From Candidatus Competibacteraceae bacterium (GTDB lineage: Bacteria > Pseudomonadota > Gammaproteobacteria > Competibacterales > Competibacteraceae): 64,000 nucleotides of DNA. The position numbers and the translations under genes were made by a program. Below the pieces are notes generated by a model. That model had not been told where the DNA came from. It ran no database searches and worked only from the letters and a program-made list of their open reading frames with translations. Position 1 is the stretch's first letter; every line of letters begins with the position of its first letter. This document shows, one piece after another, positions 1 to 7,953 of the stretch. Where the stretch lies: positions 992,001 through 1,056,000 of the forward strand of contig JADJQQ010000001.1 in assembly GCA_016712625.1 (NCBI GenBank), in the 5' to 3' direction.

Positions 1-539
1 TGGCTGCTCGTAACTATCTCATTGCTCGCCATTTGACACCGCACTTGCTGGTCCATCCGAACATTCAAGGCGAATTCGCCGATCTGTTGGGGGCGCAGCC
101 GGATGTGGTGTTGCTTGGCGATGCCGGGCCAGGGTTCACCTACCAAGCGCTCAACCAGTGTTTTCGACTGCTGCTGGAGGGACTGCCGCTGCTGGCGATG
201 GGTTCCAGCCGCTATTTTCGGGACGAACATGGGCTGAATCTGGATATTGGCCCTTTCGTGGCGGCGCTTGAATATGCCGCCGAAATGGAGGCGGTGACGC
301 TGGGCAAGCCGGCTTCGATCTTTTTTCAAGCGGCGGTCAACAGCCTGGATCTCCCGCTGCAAGATGTAGTCATGGTCGGTGATGACGCCGAGATGGATGT
401 TCGCGGCGCATTAGCCGCCGGGTTACGCAGCGTGTTGGTGCGAACCGGCAAATACCGCCCCGGCGATGAAACCAAGGTCGAACCGCATGGCGGACGCGTC
501 TTTGACGATCTCGACGCGGTGGTTGATTATATTCTTTGA
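1..539 (+). CDS. HAD-IIA family phosphatase (LHPP/TIGR01458-like), 5' end outside window
   Basis: The reading frame is open from the first bases (Ala-Ala-Arg-Asn-Tyr...) to a TGA at 537-539, so this is the C-terminal ~178 residues of a longer protein. The run L-T-P-H-L-L-V-H-P-N near the start, the substrate-lysine region (G-K-P-A-S-I-F-F) and the metal-binding acidic motif V-G-D-D-A-E-M-D-V-R-G-A near the C-terminus are typical of HAD subfamily IIA hydrolases related to phospholysine/phosphohistidine pyrophosphate phosphatase. The nucleophile motif DxDG would lie upstream of the window. The family hydrolyses small phosphorylated substrates in the cytoplasm; the substrate here cannot be read from sequence. 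A TTG at 33 is the first internal start codon but is not the real start, because conserved residues precede it. Confidence 0.85.
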   Translation, partial: AARNYLIARHLTPHLLVHPNIQGEFADLLGAQPDVVLLGDAGPGFTYQALNQCFRLLLEGLPLLAMGSSRYFRDEHGLNLDIGPFVAALEYAAEMEAVTLGKPASIFFQAAVNSLDLPLQDVVMVGDDAEMDVRGALAAGLRSVLVRTGKYRPGDETKVEPHGGRVFDDLDAVVDYIL

Positions 540-644
540 GGCGCGCCCCATAACGCAGGTGTCGAATCGACCGAGATTCCACGTAGAATCTGCCCAATTT
601 TCCCTTAGCTCCAACTCTGCCGCCGCATTCCACGGGGAGTTCTC

Positions 645-1595
645 ATGCGTATCCTGTTTCCCGACATCAAACCGTATTCCACTTTTCGATTCGCCGCGGA
701 CACGCTGCATACGCTCCACGTTGAGGAATGCGGCAACCCGAACGGTTTACCAGCGCTGTTTCTGCACGGCGGGCCGGGGGCCGGCTGTGAACCGATGCAC
801 CGGCGGTTTTTTGACCCAGAACGCTATCGCATCGTGCTGTTCGACCAGCGCGGTGCTGGCCAATCCACTCCGCATGCCGAGCTGCGTGATAATACCCTCC
901 AACACCTGATCACTGACATTGAGCGGCTGCGCGAGCGGCTCGGCATCGACCGCTGGGTGGTTTTCGGCGGCTCCTGGGGTTCGACCTTAGCGCTGGCCTA
1001 TGCCGAAACCCATCCCGAACGGGTGCTGGGCTTGATTGTGCGCGGGATTTTTCTATGCCGCGAGCAGGATATCCAGTGGTTTTATCAAGAAGGGGCCAAT
1101 CGGCTGTTTCCCGATTTATGGGAGCATTTCCTGGCCCCGATTCCGGCGCTGGAACGCGATGATCTGCTGCACGCTTATCACCGCCGCCTGACCAGCGCCA
1201 ACGAGTTGGAGCGACTGCGAGCCGCTAAAGCCTGGTCGGTGTGGGAGGGCTCCACCTTGACGCTGGAGAGCAACCCCAGCGTCGTCGACCGCTTCGGCGA
1301 GGCGCGGCTGGCGCTGAGCCTGGCGCGAATCGAGTGCCACTATTTCGTCAATCAGTGTTTTATGGAACCCAATCAACTGCTGCGCGACGCCGGGCGGTTG
1401 AGCGGCATTCCCGGCGTGATCGTGCATGGCCGCTACGATGTGGTTTGTCCTCTGGATAACGCCTGGGCGCTGCATCAGGCGTGGCCGGAGGCGGAGTTGC
1501 GGATCGTCACGCCGGCTGGCCACGCTGCCAGCGAGCCGGGCATCGTGGATGCGTTGATCACCGCCACCCAAAGTTTCGCTGACCGTTTCGCATGA
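645..1595 (+). CDS. pip: Proline iminopeptidase (prolyl aminopeptidase)
   Basis: This 316-residue alpha/beta hydrolase of peptidase family S33 removes N-terminal proline from peptides in the cytoplasm. The oxyanion-hole motif H-G-G-P-G-A-G lies near residue 41. The nucleophile is Ser110 in G-G-S-W-G-S, and the other triad members are Asp265 (G-R-Y-D-V-V) and His293 (A-G-H-A). Length and motif order match the family (about 313-320 residues). A GGGGAG Shine-Dalgarno sequence about 6 bases upstream supports the ATG at 645. The TGA overlaps the ATG of dtd by 4 bases, so the two are translationally coupled; a pip-dtd pair is common in gammaproteobacteria. Confidence 0.95.
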   Translation: MRILFPDIKPYSTFRFAADTLHTLHVEECGNPNGLPALFLHGGPGAGCEPMHRRFFDPERYRIVLFDQRGAGQSTPHAELRDNTLQHLITDIERLRERLGIDRWVVFGGSWGSTLALAYAETHPERVLGLIVRGIFLCREQDIQWFYQEGANRLFPDLWEHFLAPIPALERDDLLHAYHRRLTSANELERLRAAKAWSVWEGSTLTLESNPSVVDRFGEARLALSLARIECHYFVNQCFMEPNQLLRDAGRLSGIPGVIVHGRYDVVCPLDNAWALHQAWPEAELRIVTPAGHAASEPGIVDALITATQSFADRFA

Positions 1596-2056
1596 TCGGG
1601 TTGTTACAGCGGGCCAGCGCGGCGCGGGTTGAGGTCGATGGCAAGATCGTCGGTGCTATCGGCATGGGTCTGCTGGTGCTGGTTGGCGTCGAGCGCGGCG
1701 ATGTGGAAGCCCAAGCCGACCGCTTGTTGGAACGGTTGCTGGGTTATCGGATTTTTGCTGATGTGGAAGGCAAGATGAACCGCTCAGTGCGGGAGATCGA
1801 GGGCGGTTTGCTGTTGGTGCCGCAATTCACGCTGGCGGCCGACACCCGCAAGGGGATGCGGCCCAGCTTCACCCCCGCCGCGCCGCCAGACGAAGGCAAG
1901 CGTTTGTTCGGTTATCTGTGCGAACAAGCCCGCCAGCGGCACGCGCCAGTGGCCACTGGCCGCTTTGGCGCGCACATGCAAGTCAGCCTGACTAACGACG
2001 GCCCGGTGACGTTTTGGTTGCACAGCGCGCCCGGCGAGAGTAACCAGCTGTCTTAA
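1592..2056 (+). CDS. dtd: D-aminoacyl-tRNA deacylase
   Basis: This 154-residue protein hydrolyses D-aminoacyl-tRNA (and Gly-tRNA-Ala), recycling tRNA charged with the wrong substrate. It opens with M-I-G-L-L-Q-R-A-S-A-A-R-V, the usual DTD N-terminus. It carries the active-site segment V-P-Q-F-T-L-A-A-D-T (more often S-Q-F-T-L) and ends with the Gly-cisPro motif in N-D-G-P-V-T-F-W-L, which gives chiral discrimination. The start overlaps the pip stop (ATGA), implying coupled translation. Length is slightly above the usual 145 residues because of a short extra C-terminus. Confidence 0.96.
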   Translation: MIGLLQRASAARVEVDGKIVGAIGMGLLVLVGVERGDVEAQADRLLERLLGYRIFADVEGKMNRSVREIEGGLLLVPQFTLAADTRKGMRPSFTPAAPPDEGKRLFGYLCEQARQRHAPVATGRFGAHMQVSLTNDGPVTFWLHSAPGESNQLS

Positions 2057-2432
2057 CGGGTGTTCTAGCAATCTACCCGATTGCTTAGGCTATCGTCTTA
2101 GAATCAGGCTGAGTATTCGTATCGTCCGCACCGTCAGGATTGACCGAAGGAACCGGACGATTTCAAGGTTTGGGCGAAAGCGCGAACTGGGCGCGGATTT
2201 CGTTGCAGCCATTGGCGGCGGCAGCCGCTCTCGACCAGTTGAGTCAAGAACTCGATCAATCGGCTCCTGCGGCCAATTATGGTGTGCGCAAAAGCTGCAA
2301 CTGCCCGAAGCCGGACAAATTGCCGGGATCATCACTCAGGTATTACGGACAGCCCCAGATTCGCAATCAGCGCCTGATGAATAATCAAGTGCCCGCAAGA
2401 GAGCTCAGAGCAGATTCCTCACAAACCACCGC
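2057..2432. other. Intergenic region between dtd and parE (3' ends facing)
   Basis: This 376-base gap lies between two convergent genes. Small open frames occur on both strands (2090-2335 minus, part of 2140-2712 plus), but none resembles a known family, has a convincing ribosome site, or shows expected codon use. A 6-bp inverted repeat (AGCAAT...ATTGCT) sits at about 2068-2086 just after dtd and could be a weak terminator, but no T-tract follows. Decayed former coding sequence cannot be excluded. Confidence 0.5.
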
Positions 2433-4322
2433 TCACACCTCCGCCAGATTCCCCTTCTCCTCCAACCAATTCTTGCGATCTCCCGCTCGCTTCTTGGCCA
2501 GCAGCATATCCATTAACGCCAAGGTATCGTCGCCGGTTTCTAGGGTCAGTTGCACCAGCCGGCGGGTGGCGGGGTCCATGGTCGTCTCGCGCAATTGCAG
2601 CGGGTTCATCTCACCCAAGCCCTTGAAGCGCGTCACATTTATTTTGCCTTTTTTCTTCTCGGCGGCGATCCGGTCAAGAATGCCCTGCTTCTCGGCCTCA
2701 TCCAGTGCGTAGAAAATTTCCTTGCCCACATCGATTCGAAACAGCGGCGGCATGGCGACGTGAACGTGACCCGCTTGCACCAGCGGCCGGAAGTGGCGCA
2801 CGAACAGCGCGCACAACAGCGTAGCGATGTGCAAACCGTCGGAATCAGCGTCCGCCAGAATGCAAACCCGGCCGTAGCGCAAGCCGGCCAGATCGTCGGA
2901 GCCGGGATCGACGCCGATAGCCACCGCAATGTCGTGCACCTCTTGTGAGGCCATCACCTCGCCTGAATCCACTTCCCAGGTATTGAGAATCTTGCCGCGC
3001 AGCGGCATCACCGCCTGAAATTCGCGGTTGCGGGCCTGTTTGGCCGAACCGCCGGCCGAATCGCCTTCCACCAAAAACAGCTCGGTCCGCCCCGAATCCT
3101 GCGCCGTGCAATCGGTCAGCTTGCCGGGCAAGGCCGGGCCGCTGGTCACCTGCTTGCGCACCACCTTGCGGCTGGCCCGCAACCGCTTCTGCGCGTTGGC
3201 CAGCGCCAGTTGGGCGATGCGCTCGCCGGTTTCGGGATGCTGGTTGAGCCACAGGCTCAGGGTATCCTTGACCACGCCGGCCACGAAAACCGCGCATTCA
3301 CGCGAAGACAGCCGCTCCTTGGTCTGGCCGGAAAACTGCGGGTCCTGCATCTTGGCCGATAGCACGTAGCAGCAACCGTCCCAGACATCTTCCGGGGCAA
3401 TGCGCAAGCCGCGCGGCACCAAATTGCGGAACTCGCAAAACTCGCGCACCGCGTCGGTCACGCCCCCGCGCAAACCGTTGACGTGGGTGCCGCCTTGCGG
3501 GGTGGGGATCAGATTGACGTAACTTTCCACCACTGGCTCGCCGCCTTCCGGCAACCAGGTCAGCGCCCAATCGACCGCCTCGCGCGGGCCGCTGACGTGG
3601 CCAACGAACGGCGGATCGGGCAGCAGCGGAATCTTGCCCAAGGCTTCTTTCAGATAGTCGGTGAAGCCATCCTCGTAATGCCACAGCACTTTTTCGCCGG
3701 TCGCCTCGTCGGTGAAGGCGACCTTCAAGCCCGGACACAGCACCGCCTTGGCGCGCAACACATGCTTCAGCCGCGGCACGGAAAACTTGGGGGAATCGAA
3801 GTAACGCGGGTCGGGCCAGAACCGCAAGGTGGTGCCGGTCGCGCGCCGCCCCACCGTGCCGATTTCTTCCAAATCAGAGATCTTATCGCCCCCGGCGAAG
3901 GCCATGTTGTGTTCCTTGCCGTTGCGCTTCACCCACACTTCGAGATGGCTGGACAGCGCGTTGACCACCGACACTCCAACGCCGTGCAAGCCGCCGGAAA
4001 AGCGGTAATTGCGGTCGGAAAATTTACCGCCCGCGTGCAGCCGGGTCAGGATCAACTCCACGCCGGGAATGCCTTCCTCCGGATGACTATCGACCGGCAT
4101 TCCCCGGCCGTCATCTTCGACTGACAACGAACCGTCGGCGTATAAAATGACTGTCACCGCGCTAGCGTGGCCGGCGATGGCTTCGTCCACGCTGTTGTCG
4201 ATAACCTCCTGCGCCAGATGATTGGGCCGGGTGGTGTCGGTATACATACCGGGCCGTTTTCGAACCGGGTCAAGACCGCTGAGAACTTCAATGGCAGAAG
4301 CGTCGTAGATGGGAGCATTCAT
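2433..4322 (-). CDS. parE: DNA topoisomerase IV subunit B
   Basis: This 629-residue protein is the ATPase subunit of topoisomerase IV, which with ParC unlinks daughter chromosomes. The N-terminal GHKL ATPase region has V-I-D-N-S-V-D-E-A, D-D-G-R-G-M-P-V and G-G-L-H-G-V-G. The C-terminal half has the TOPRIM motifs L-V-E-G-D-S-A-G-G-S-A and D-A-D-S-D-G. Length near 630 and the residues after the TOPRIM glutamate (K-Q-A-R-N-R-E-F-Q-A) favour ParE over GyrB, which is usually about 800 residues in gammaproteobacteria. The gene stands alone; parC is not in the window. Confidence 0.95.
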   Translation of the reverse strand: MNAPIYDASAIEVLSGLDPVRKRPGMYTDTTRPNHLAQEVIDNSVDEAIAGHASAVTVILYADGSLSVEDDGRGMPVDSHPEEGIPGVELILTRLHAGGKFSDRNYRFSGGLHGVGVSVVNALSSHLEVWVKRNGKEHNMAFAGGDKISDLEEIGTVGRRATGTTLRFWPDPRYFDSPKFSVPRLKHVLRAKAVLCPGLKVAFTDEATGEKVLWHYEDGFTDYLKEALGKIPLLPDPPFVGHVSGPREAVDWALTWLPEGGEPVVESYVNLIPTPQGGTHVNGLRGGVTDAVREFCEFRNLVPRGLRIAPEDVWDGCCYVLSAKMQDPQFSGQTKERLSSRECAVFVAGVVKDTLSLWLNQHPETGERIAQLALANAQKRLRASRKVVRKQVTSGPALPGKLTDCTAQDSGRTELFLVEGDSAGGSAKQARNREFQAVMPLRGKILNTWEVDSGEVMASQEVHDIAVAIGVDPGSDDLAGLRYGRVCILADADSDGLHIATLLCALFVRHFRPLVQAGHVHVAMPPLFRIDVGKEIFYALDEAEKQGILDRIAAEKKKGKINVTRFKGLGEMNPLQLRETTMDPATRRLVQLTLETGDDTLALMDMLLAKKRAGDRKNWLEEKGNLAEV

Positions 4323-4882
4323 AATTTGTTACTAATTTAGAATCAAAAGTTTAAAATTCAGCCTACCAGCCATCGGCGGCACTTCAACTCTTTAGCCTTA
4401 GATAAAAACTCGAAAAGACAACGTGGAATCCCAGAAAAACAATTCAATAAAATTATATTGATCCACCTCAATGAGTGCCGAATAAATTTATGATAATAGA
4501 AAAATCATTGGCGGATCATCAAAAAGAATTTGATGATTAAAATAAATAAAACCCTATATTGTTTAGAAGGTTATTCAAAAGCTAATGCCCGGATTAATTC
4601 AATACTTACTCAGTAAGCGGCGATTAAATAATTATTCATAAAACAATCAACATTCAAAATTAAAAAATACCAATTCGACAGCAGGACAGGAACATCATAG
4701 GAATTAAAGAAAATCGCCAACCCCCCAATCAATTATTATGCCAAACAAGGGCAGCCAATTCTGTAACACTTGGAAGTAAATTATTGACTCGACATGAGGG
4801 TCGTGTGAAACTTATCGACCAGGCCAGCGGTTGCGTGTCTGAATACAAAATTTCGCGAAAATCCTACTGAGGAGCTTGTGCA
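4323..4882. other. AT-rich intergenic region between divergent parE and the RRM gene
   Basis: This 560-base stretch is visibly richer in A and T than the GC-rich coding DNA on both sides and has no convincing reading frame. It must hold the promoters of parE (leftward) and the RNA-binding protein (rightward). A short perfect inverted repeat (CTTACT-C-AGTAAG) lies at 4605-4617. A TTGACT at about 4785 is a possible -35 element for the RRM gene, but no good -10 follows at the right distance. The long leader would suit an RNA-level, cold-type control of the RRM gene; that is inference. Confidence 0.5.
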
Positions 4883-5236
4883 TTGGGCAAGAAATTGTAT
4901 GTTGGCAATCTAAGTTACAACATCAGTAATAGTGACTTGGAACGTCTCTTTACCGCACACGGCATGGTACGATCTGCTCAAGTCATTACAGATCGCGATA
5001 CCGGAAGATCAAAAGGCTTTGGCTTCGTGGAAATGGGTAGCGACCAGGAAGCTCAAGCGGCCATCTCAGCCCTCAACGGCAAGGATATCGAAGGTCGGAG
5101 TTTAACTGTCAATGAAGCGCGTCCGCCGCAAAATTCCGGCGGTGGCGGTGGCGGTGGCGGCTACGGTGGTGGTGGCGGCGGCGGCAAACGCGGCGGCGGC
5201 TACGGCGGTGGCGGTGGTGGTGGGCGTCGTTACTAA
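4883..5236 (+). CDS. Glycine-rich RNA-binding protein with one RRM domain
   Basis: This 117-residue protein has one RNA-recognition motif followed by a glycine tail. RNP2 is L-Y-V-G-N-L (residues 5-10) and RNP1 is K-G-F-G-F-V-E-M (44-51), the two aromatic-bearing strands that stack on RNA bases. From about residue 85 the chain is nearly all Gly with a few Tyr, Lys and Arg, as in cyanobacterial and proteobacterial cold-inducible Rbp proteins. The only usable start in frame is TTG at 4883, with a GAGGAG ribosome site at 4869-4874; an in-frame stop lies at 4868. It probably acts as an RNA chaperone; targets are unknown. Confidence 0.92.
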   Translation: MGKKLYVGNLSYNISNSDLERLFTAHGMVRSAQVITDRDTGRSKGFGFVEMGSDQEAQAAISALNGKDIEGRSLTVNEARPPQNSGGGGGGGGYGGGGGGGKRGGGYGGGGGGGRRY

Positions 5237-5459
5237 GACCCTCCCTATGACTTTTTCTAAAATTCAACGAGCTGGAAACCTCCCCAAGCGGATAACCGCA
5301 TTCAGTAGGCATTCGACAAAACGCATGAGCGCTTTGACCATTTGCAATTGGCTTCCTGACAGTTTAGATAAATAATTTCGTTGAATGAGATGCCTTCATA
5401 CAAAGTGGATCGGGTTAAGAAGGTGTTACCTTAATAAAAGGAAATCGCTGATATAACCT

Positions 5460-5486
5460 AAACGGGCGGCCCATGGCCGCCCGTTT
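5460..5486. terminator. Bidirectional stem-loop terminator between the RRM gene and pgk
   Basis: A perfect 12-bp stem (5460-5471 with 5475-5486) with a 3-base CAT loop starts with AAA and ends with TTT, so either transcript would end its stem with Us. It lies between two convergent genes, 223 bases after the RRM gene and 27 bases after pgk. The U-tracts are short. Confidence 0.75.
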
Positions 5487-5513
5487 CGTTACCGCTAACG
5501 GAAAAATTAACTA

Positions 5514-6695
5514 TTAACCGTTCGCCCGTGATTCCAAAATTTCAACTGCCGGCAATACCTTGCCTTCGAGGAATTCCAGGAAAGCGCCACCGGCGGTGGA
5601 GATATAAGACACCTTATCGTAAATATTATACTTCTGGATCGCGGCGATCGTATCGCCGCCGCCGGCCAGAGTGAACGCTTTGGTATCCGCAATGGCCCGC
5701 GCCACTTTCTTGGTGCCCTCGCCAAACTGATCGAATTCGAATACGCCGACGGGGCCGTTCCAGACCACGGTACCGGCTTTCATGATGATGTCGACCAAGT
5801 CCTGGGCGCTCTTGGGGCCGATGTCGAAGATCATGTCATCGTCGGCGACCGCGCCGGCGTCTTTCTGCACCGCCGGCTCCGCCGCATCAAACTTCTTACC
5901 AACCACGACATCCACCGCGATGGGAATATTCGCGCCGCGCTGCTTCATTTTCTCGATCAGCATCTGAGCAGTCGGCACCAGATCATGCTCGCTCAGCGAT
6001 TTGCCGACATTCTTGCCCACCGCCTCCAGGAAAGTATTGGCGATACCGCCGCCAACCACCAATTGATCGACCTTTTCCGACAGGCTTTCCAACACAGTCA
6101 GCTTGGTCGAGACTTTGGAGCCACCGACGATGGCGACCAGCGGGCGGGCCGGTTTGGCCAGCGCTTTAGTCAAGGCGTCCAGTTCTTCGGTCAACAAGAT
6201 GCCAGCGCACGCCACGGGCGCATATTTGGCGATGCCATGGGTAGACGCTTCGGCGCGGTGGGCAGTGCCAAACGCATCCATCACGAAAATGTCGCACAAA
6301 GCGGCGTATTTCTTGGCGGTCTCCTCAACATTCTTCTTTTCGCCCTTGTTGGTACGGACGTTTTCCAGCAGTACGACTTCGCCGTTGGCGACTTCAAAAC
6401 CGCCGTCCACCCAATCGCGGATCACGCGCACCGGCTTGCCCAGCTTGGCCGACATCACCTCGGCCACCGGCTGGAGCGAATCCTCCGGGTTAAACTGGCC
6501 TTCGGTCGGACGCCCCAGGTGCGAAGTCACCATCACCTTGGCGCCGGCTTTCATCGCATGCTCGATAGTGGGCATTGAGGCGGTGATGCGGGCATCGGAA
6601 GTGACTTTGCCATCCTTGACCGGGACGTTCAGATCGGCGCGGATAAAGACGCGCTTGCCGGCCAGATCCAGATCGGTCATACGCTTGAATTGCAT
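5514..6695 (-). CDS. pgk: Phosphoglycerate kinase
   Basis: This 393-residue cytoplasmic enzyme interconverts 1,3-bisphosphoglycerate + ADP and 3-phosphoglycerate + ATP in glycolysis, gluconeogenesis and the Calvin cycle. Substrate-binding motifs are R-A-D-L-N-V-P near the N-terminus, T-S-H-L-G-R-P, and the nucleotide-binding G-G-G-D-T near the C-terminus. The start is ATG at 6695 (M-Q-F-K-R-M). A longer frame from a TTG at 6710 is rejected because that TTG-GAG-GAG stretch is itself the Shine-Dalgarno site (GGAGGAG). It is the last gene of the tkt-gap-pgk cluster, 105 bases after gap, with a terminator-like hairpin between them. Confidence 0.97.
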   Translation of the reverse strand: MQFKRMTDLDLAGKRVFIRADLNVPVKDGKVTSDARITASMPTIEHAMKAGAKVMVTSHLGRPTEGQFNPEDSLQPVAEVMSAKLGKPVRVIRDWVDGGFEVANGEVVLLENVRTNKGEKKNVEETAKKYAALCDIFVMDAFGTAHRAEASTHGIAKYAPVACAGILLTEELDALTKALAKPARPLVAIVGGSKVSTKLTVLESLSEKVDQLVVGGGIANTFLEAVGKNVGKSLSEHDLVPTAQMLIEKMKQRGANIPIAVDVVVGKKFDAAEPAVQKDAGAVADDDMIFDIGPKSAQDLVDIIMKAGTVVWNGPVGVFEFDQFGEGTKKVARAIADTKAFTLAGGGDTIAAIQKYNIYDKVSYISTAGGAFLEFLEGKVLPAVEILESRANG

Positions 6696-6708
6696 TTTTC
6701 TCTCCTCC

Positions 6709-6755
6709 AAATAAAACCCCCGCTCGCCCTCACGCGGGGCGCAAGGCGACGGGGG
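6709..6755 (-). terminator. Terminator/attenuator-like hairpin between gap and pgk
   Basis: Read leftward, a stem of about 11 bp with a single-G bulge (left arm 6745-6755, right arm 6717-6728) is followed immediately by TTTTATTT. This is the layout of an intrinsic terminator, but it stands within a same-strand cluster and ends just before the pgk ribosome site at 6699-6706. It could lower pgk output relative to gap by partial termination, stabilise the gap message, or mark a processing site. Confidence 0.7.
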
Positions 6756-6800
6756 TGAGTGTTTCAGTTCAGCCAGGAACCGCCACGGCGTGGCGATTGC

Positions 6801-7799
6801 TTACTTTGCCATGACCTTGACCATTTCCAGCACTTTGCAGGAATAGCCCCATTCGTTGTCATACCAGGCCACCACTTTGACAAAGGTGTCATCCAGCGCG
6901 ATGCCGGCGTCGGCGTCGAAGGTGGAGGTGTTGCTCTCGCCGCGGAAGTCGGTGGCGACCACTTTGTCTTCGGTATAGCCCAGCACGCCCTTCATCGAAC
7001 CTTCGGAAGCTTCCTTCATGGCGGCGCAGATGTCTTTATACGACGCGGGCTTGCTGAGTTCGACCGTCAGATCGACCACCGATACGTCGGAGGTTGGCAC
7101 GCGGAAGGCCATGCCGGTCAGCTTCTTGTTCAACTCCGGGATCACCACGCCGACGGCCTTGGCCGCGCCAGTGGACGACGGGATGATGTTTTCCAGAATG
7201 CCGCGACCGCCGCGCCAATCTTTGTTGGAAGGGCCGTCCACGGTCTTCTGGGTGGCGGTGGCGGCGTGAACGGTCGTCATCAGGCCGCGCTTGATGCCCC
7301 ACTTGTCGTTCAGCACCTTGGCGACCGGGGCCAAGCAGTTGGTGGTGCAGGAGGCGTTGGAAATGATGGTCTGGCCGGCGTAGGTTTTGTCGTTCACGCC
7401 GTAGACGAACATCGGGGTATCATCCTTGCTGGGCGCGCTCTGAATGACTTTCTTGGCGCCGGCGGCGATGTGCTTTTGGCAGGTTTCCTTGGTCAGGAAC
7501 AGGCCGGTGGATTCGACGACGATATCGGCGCCCACTTCGTTCCACTTCAGTTCGGCGGGGTCTTTGACGGCGGTCAGCCGAATCTTCTTACCGTTGACGA
7601 TGAAGGTATTGCCGTCAACGGCGATATCGCCCTTAAAACGGCCATGCACCGAGTCATACTGAAGCATGTAGGCCAGATAGTCGGGTTCGAGCAGGTCGTT
7701 GATACCGACGATCTCAATGTCCGGAAAGTGCTTGACCGCCGCGCGAAACACCATGCGACCGATGCGACCGAACCCGTTGATGCCAACTTTGATAGCCAT
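6801..7799 (-). CDS. gap: Glyceraldehyde-3-phosphate dehydrogenase, type I
   Basis: This 332-residue protein oxidises glyceraldehyde 3-phosphate to 1,3-bisphosphoglycerate. The Rossmann motif G-I-N-G-F-G-R-I-G-R is at residues 6-15. The catalytic Cys151 lies in S-N-A-S-C-T-T-N-C. I-N-D-L at 33-36 suggests NAD preference, although NADP use cannot be excluded. The C-terminus W-Y-D-N-E-W-G-Y-S is typical. The ATG at 7799 follows a GGAG site. The gene has its own promoter in the 154-base gap after tkt, so it can be expressed apart from tkt. Confidence 0.97.
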   Translation of the reverse strand: MAIKVGINGFGRIGRMVFRAAVKHFPDIEIVGINDLLEPDYLAYMLQYDSVHGRFKGDIAVDGNTFIVNGKKIRLTAVKDPAELKWNEVGADIVVESTGLFLTKETCQKHIAAGAKKVIQSAPSKDDTPMFVYGVNDKTYAGQTIISNASCTTNCLAPVAKVLNDKWGIKRGLMTTVHAATATQKTVDGPSNKDWRGGRGILENIIPSSTGAAKAVGVVIPELNKKLTGMAFRVPTSDVSVVDLTVELSKPASYKDICAAMKEASEGSMKGVLGYTEDKVVATDFRGESNTSTFDADAGIALDDTFVKVVAWYDNEWGYSCKVLEMVKVMAK

Positions 7800-7897
7800 G
7801 CTTTTCTCCAGCTGTTTGGTGAGCGAGACATGTGGTTATTGAAACAAGGGCGGACACCGTCATCCCATCCACCCGATAAAGAAAAGATAGAAAAATA

Positions 7898-7926
7898 ATA
7901 GTATAAACTTTAATCTTTTCCGTCAA
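7898..7926 (-). promoter_or_regulatory. Sigma-70 promoter upstream of gap
   Basis: On the minus strand TTGACG (7921-7926) is separated by exactly 17 bases from TACTAT (7898-7903), close to the TTGACA/TATAAT consensus. It lies about 100 bases before the gap start and 28 bases after the tkt stop. Confidence 0.75.
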
Positions 7927-7953
7927 AAATCAGTGCCGGGACAGGCTAAAGCT

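Noticed and set aside
6759..7898. 379-residue frame on the plus strand opposite gap
   Set aside because: It lies antisense to the intact gap gene, has a Gly/His/Val-rich composition with no known motif, and is an expected shadow in GC-rich DNA.
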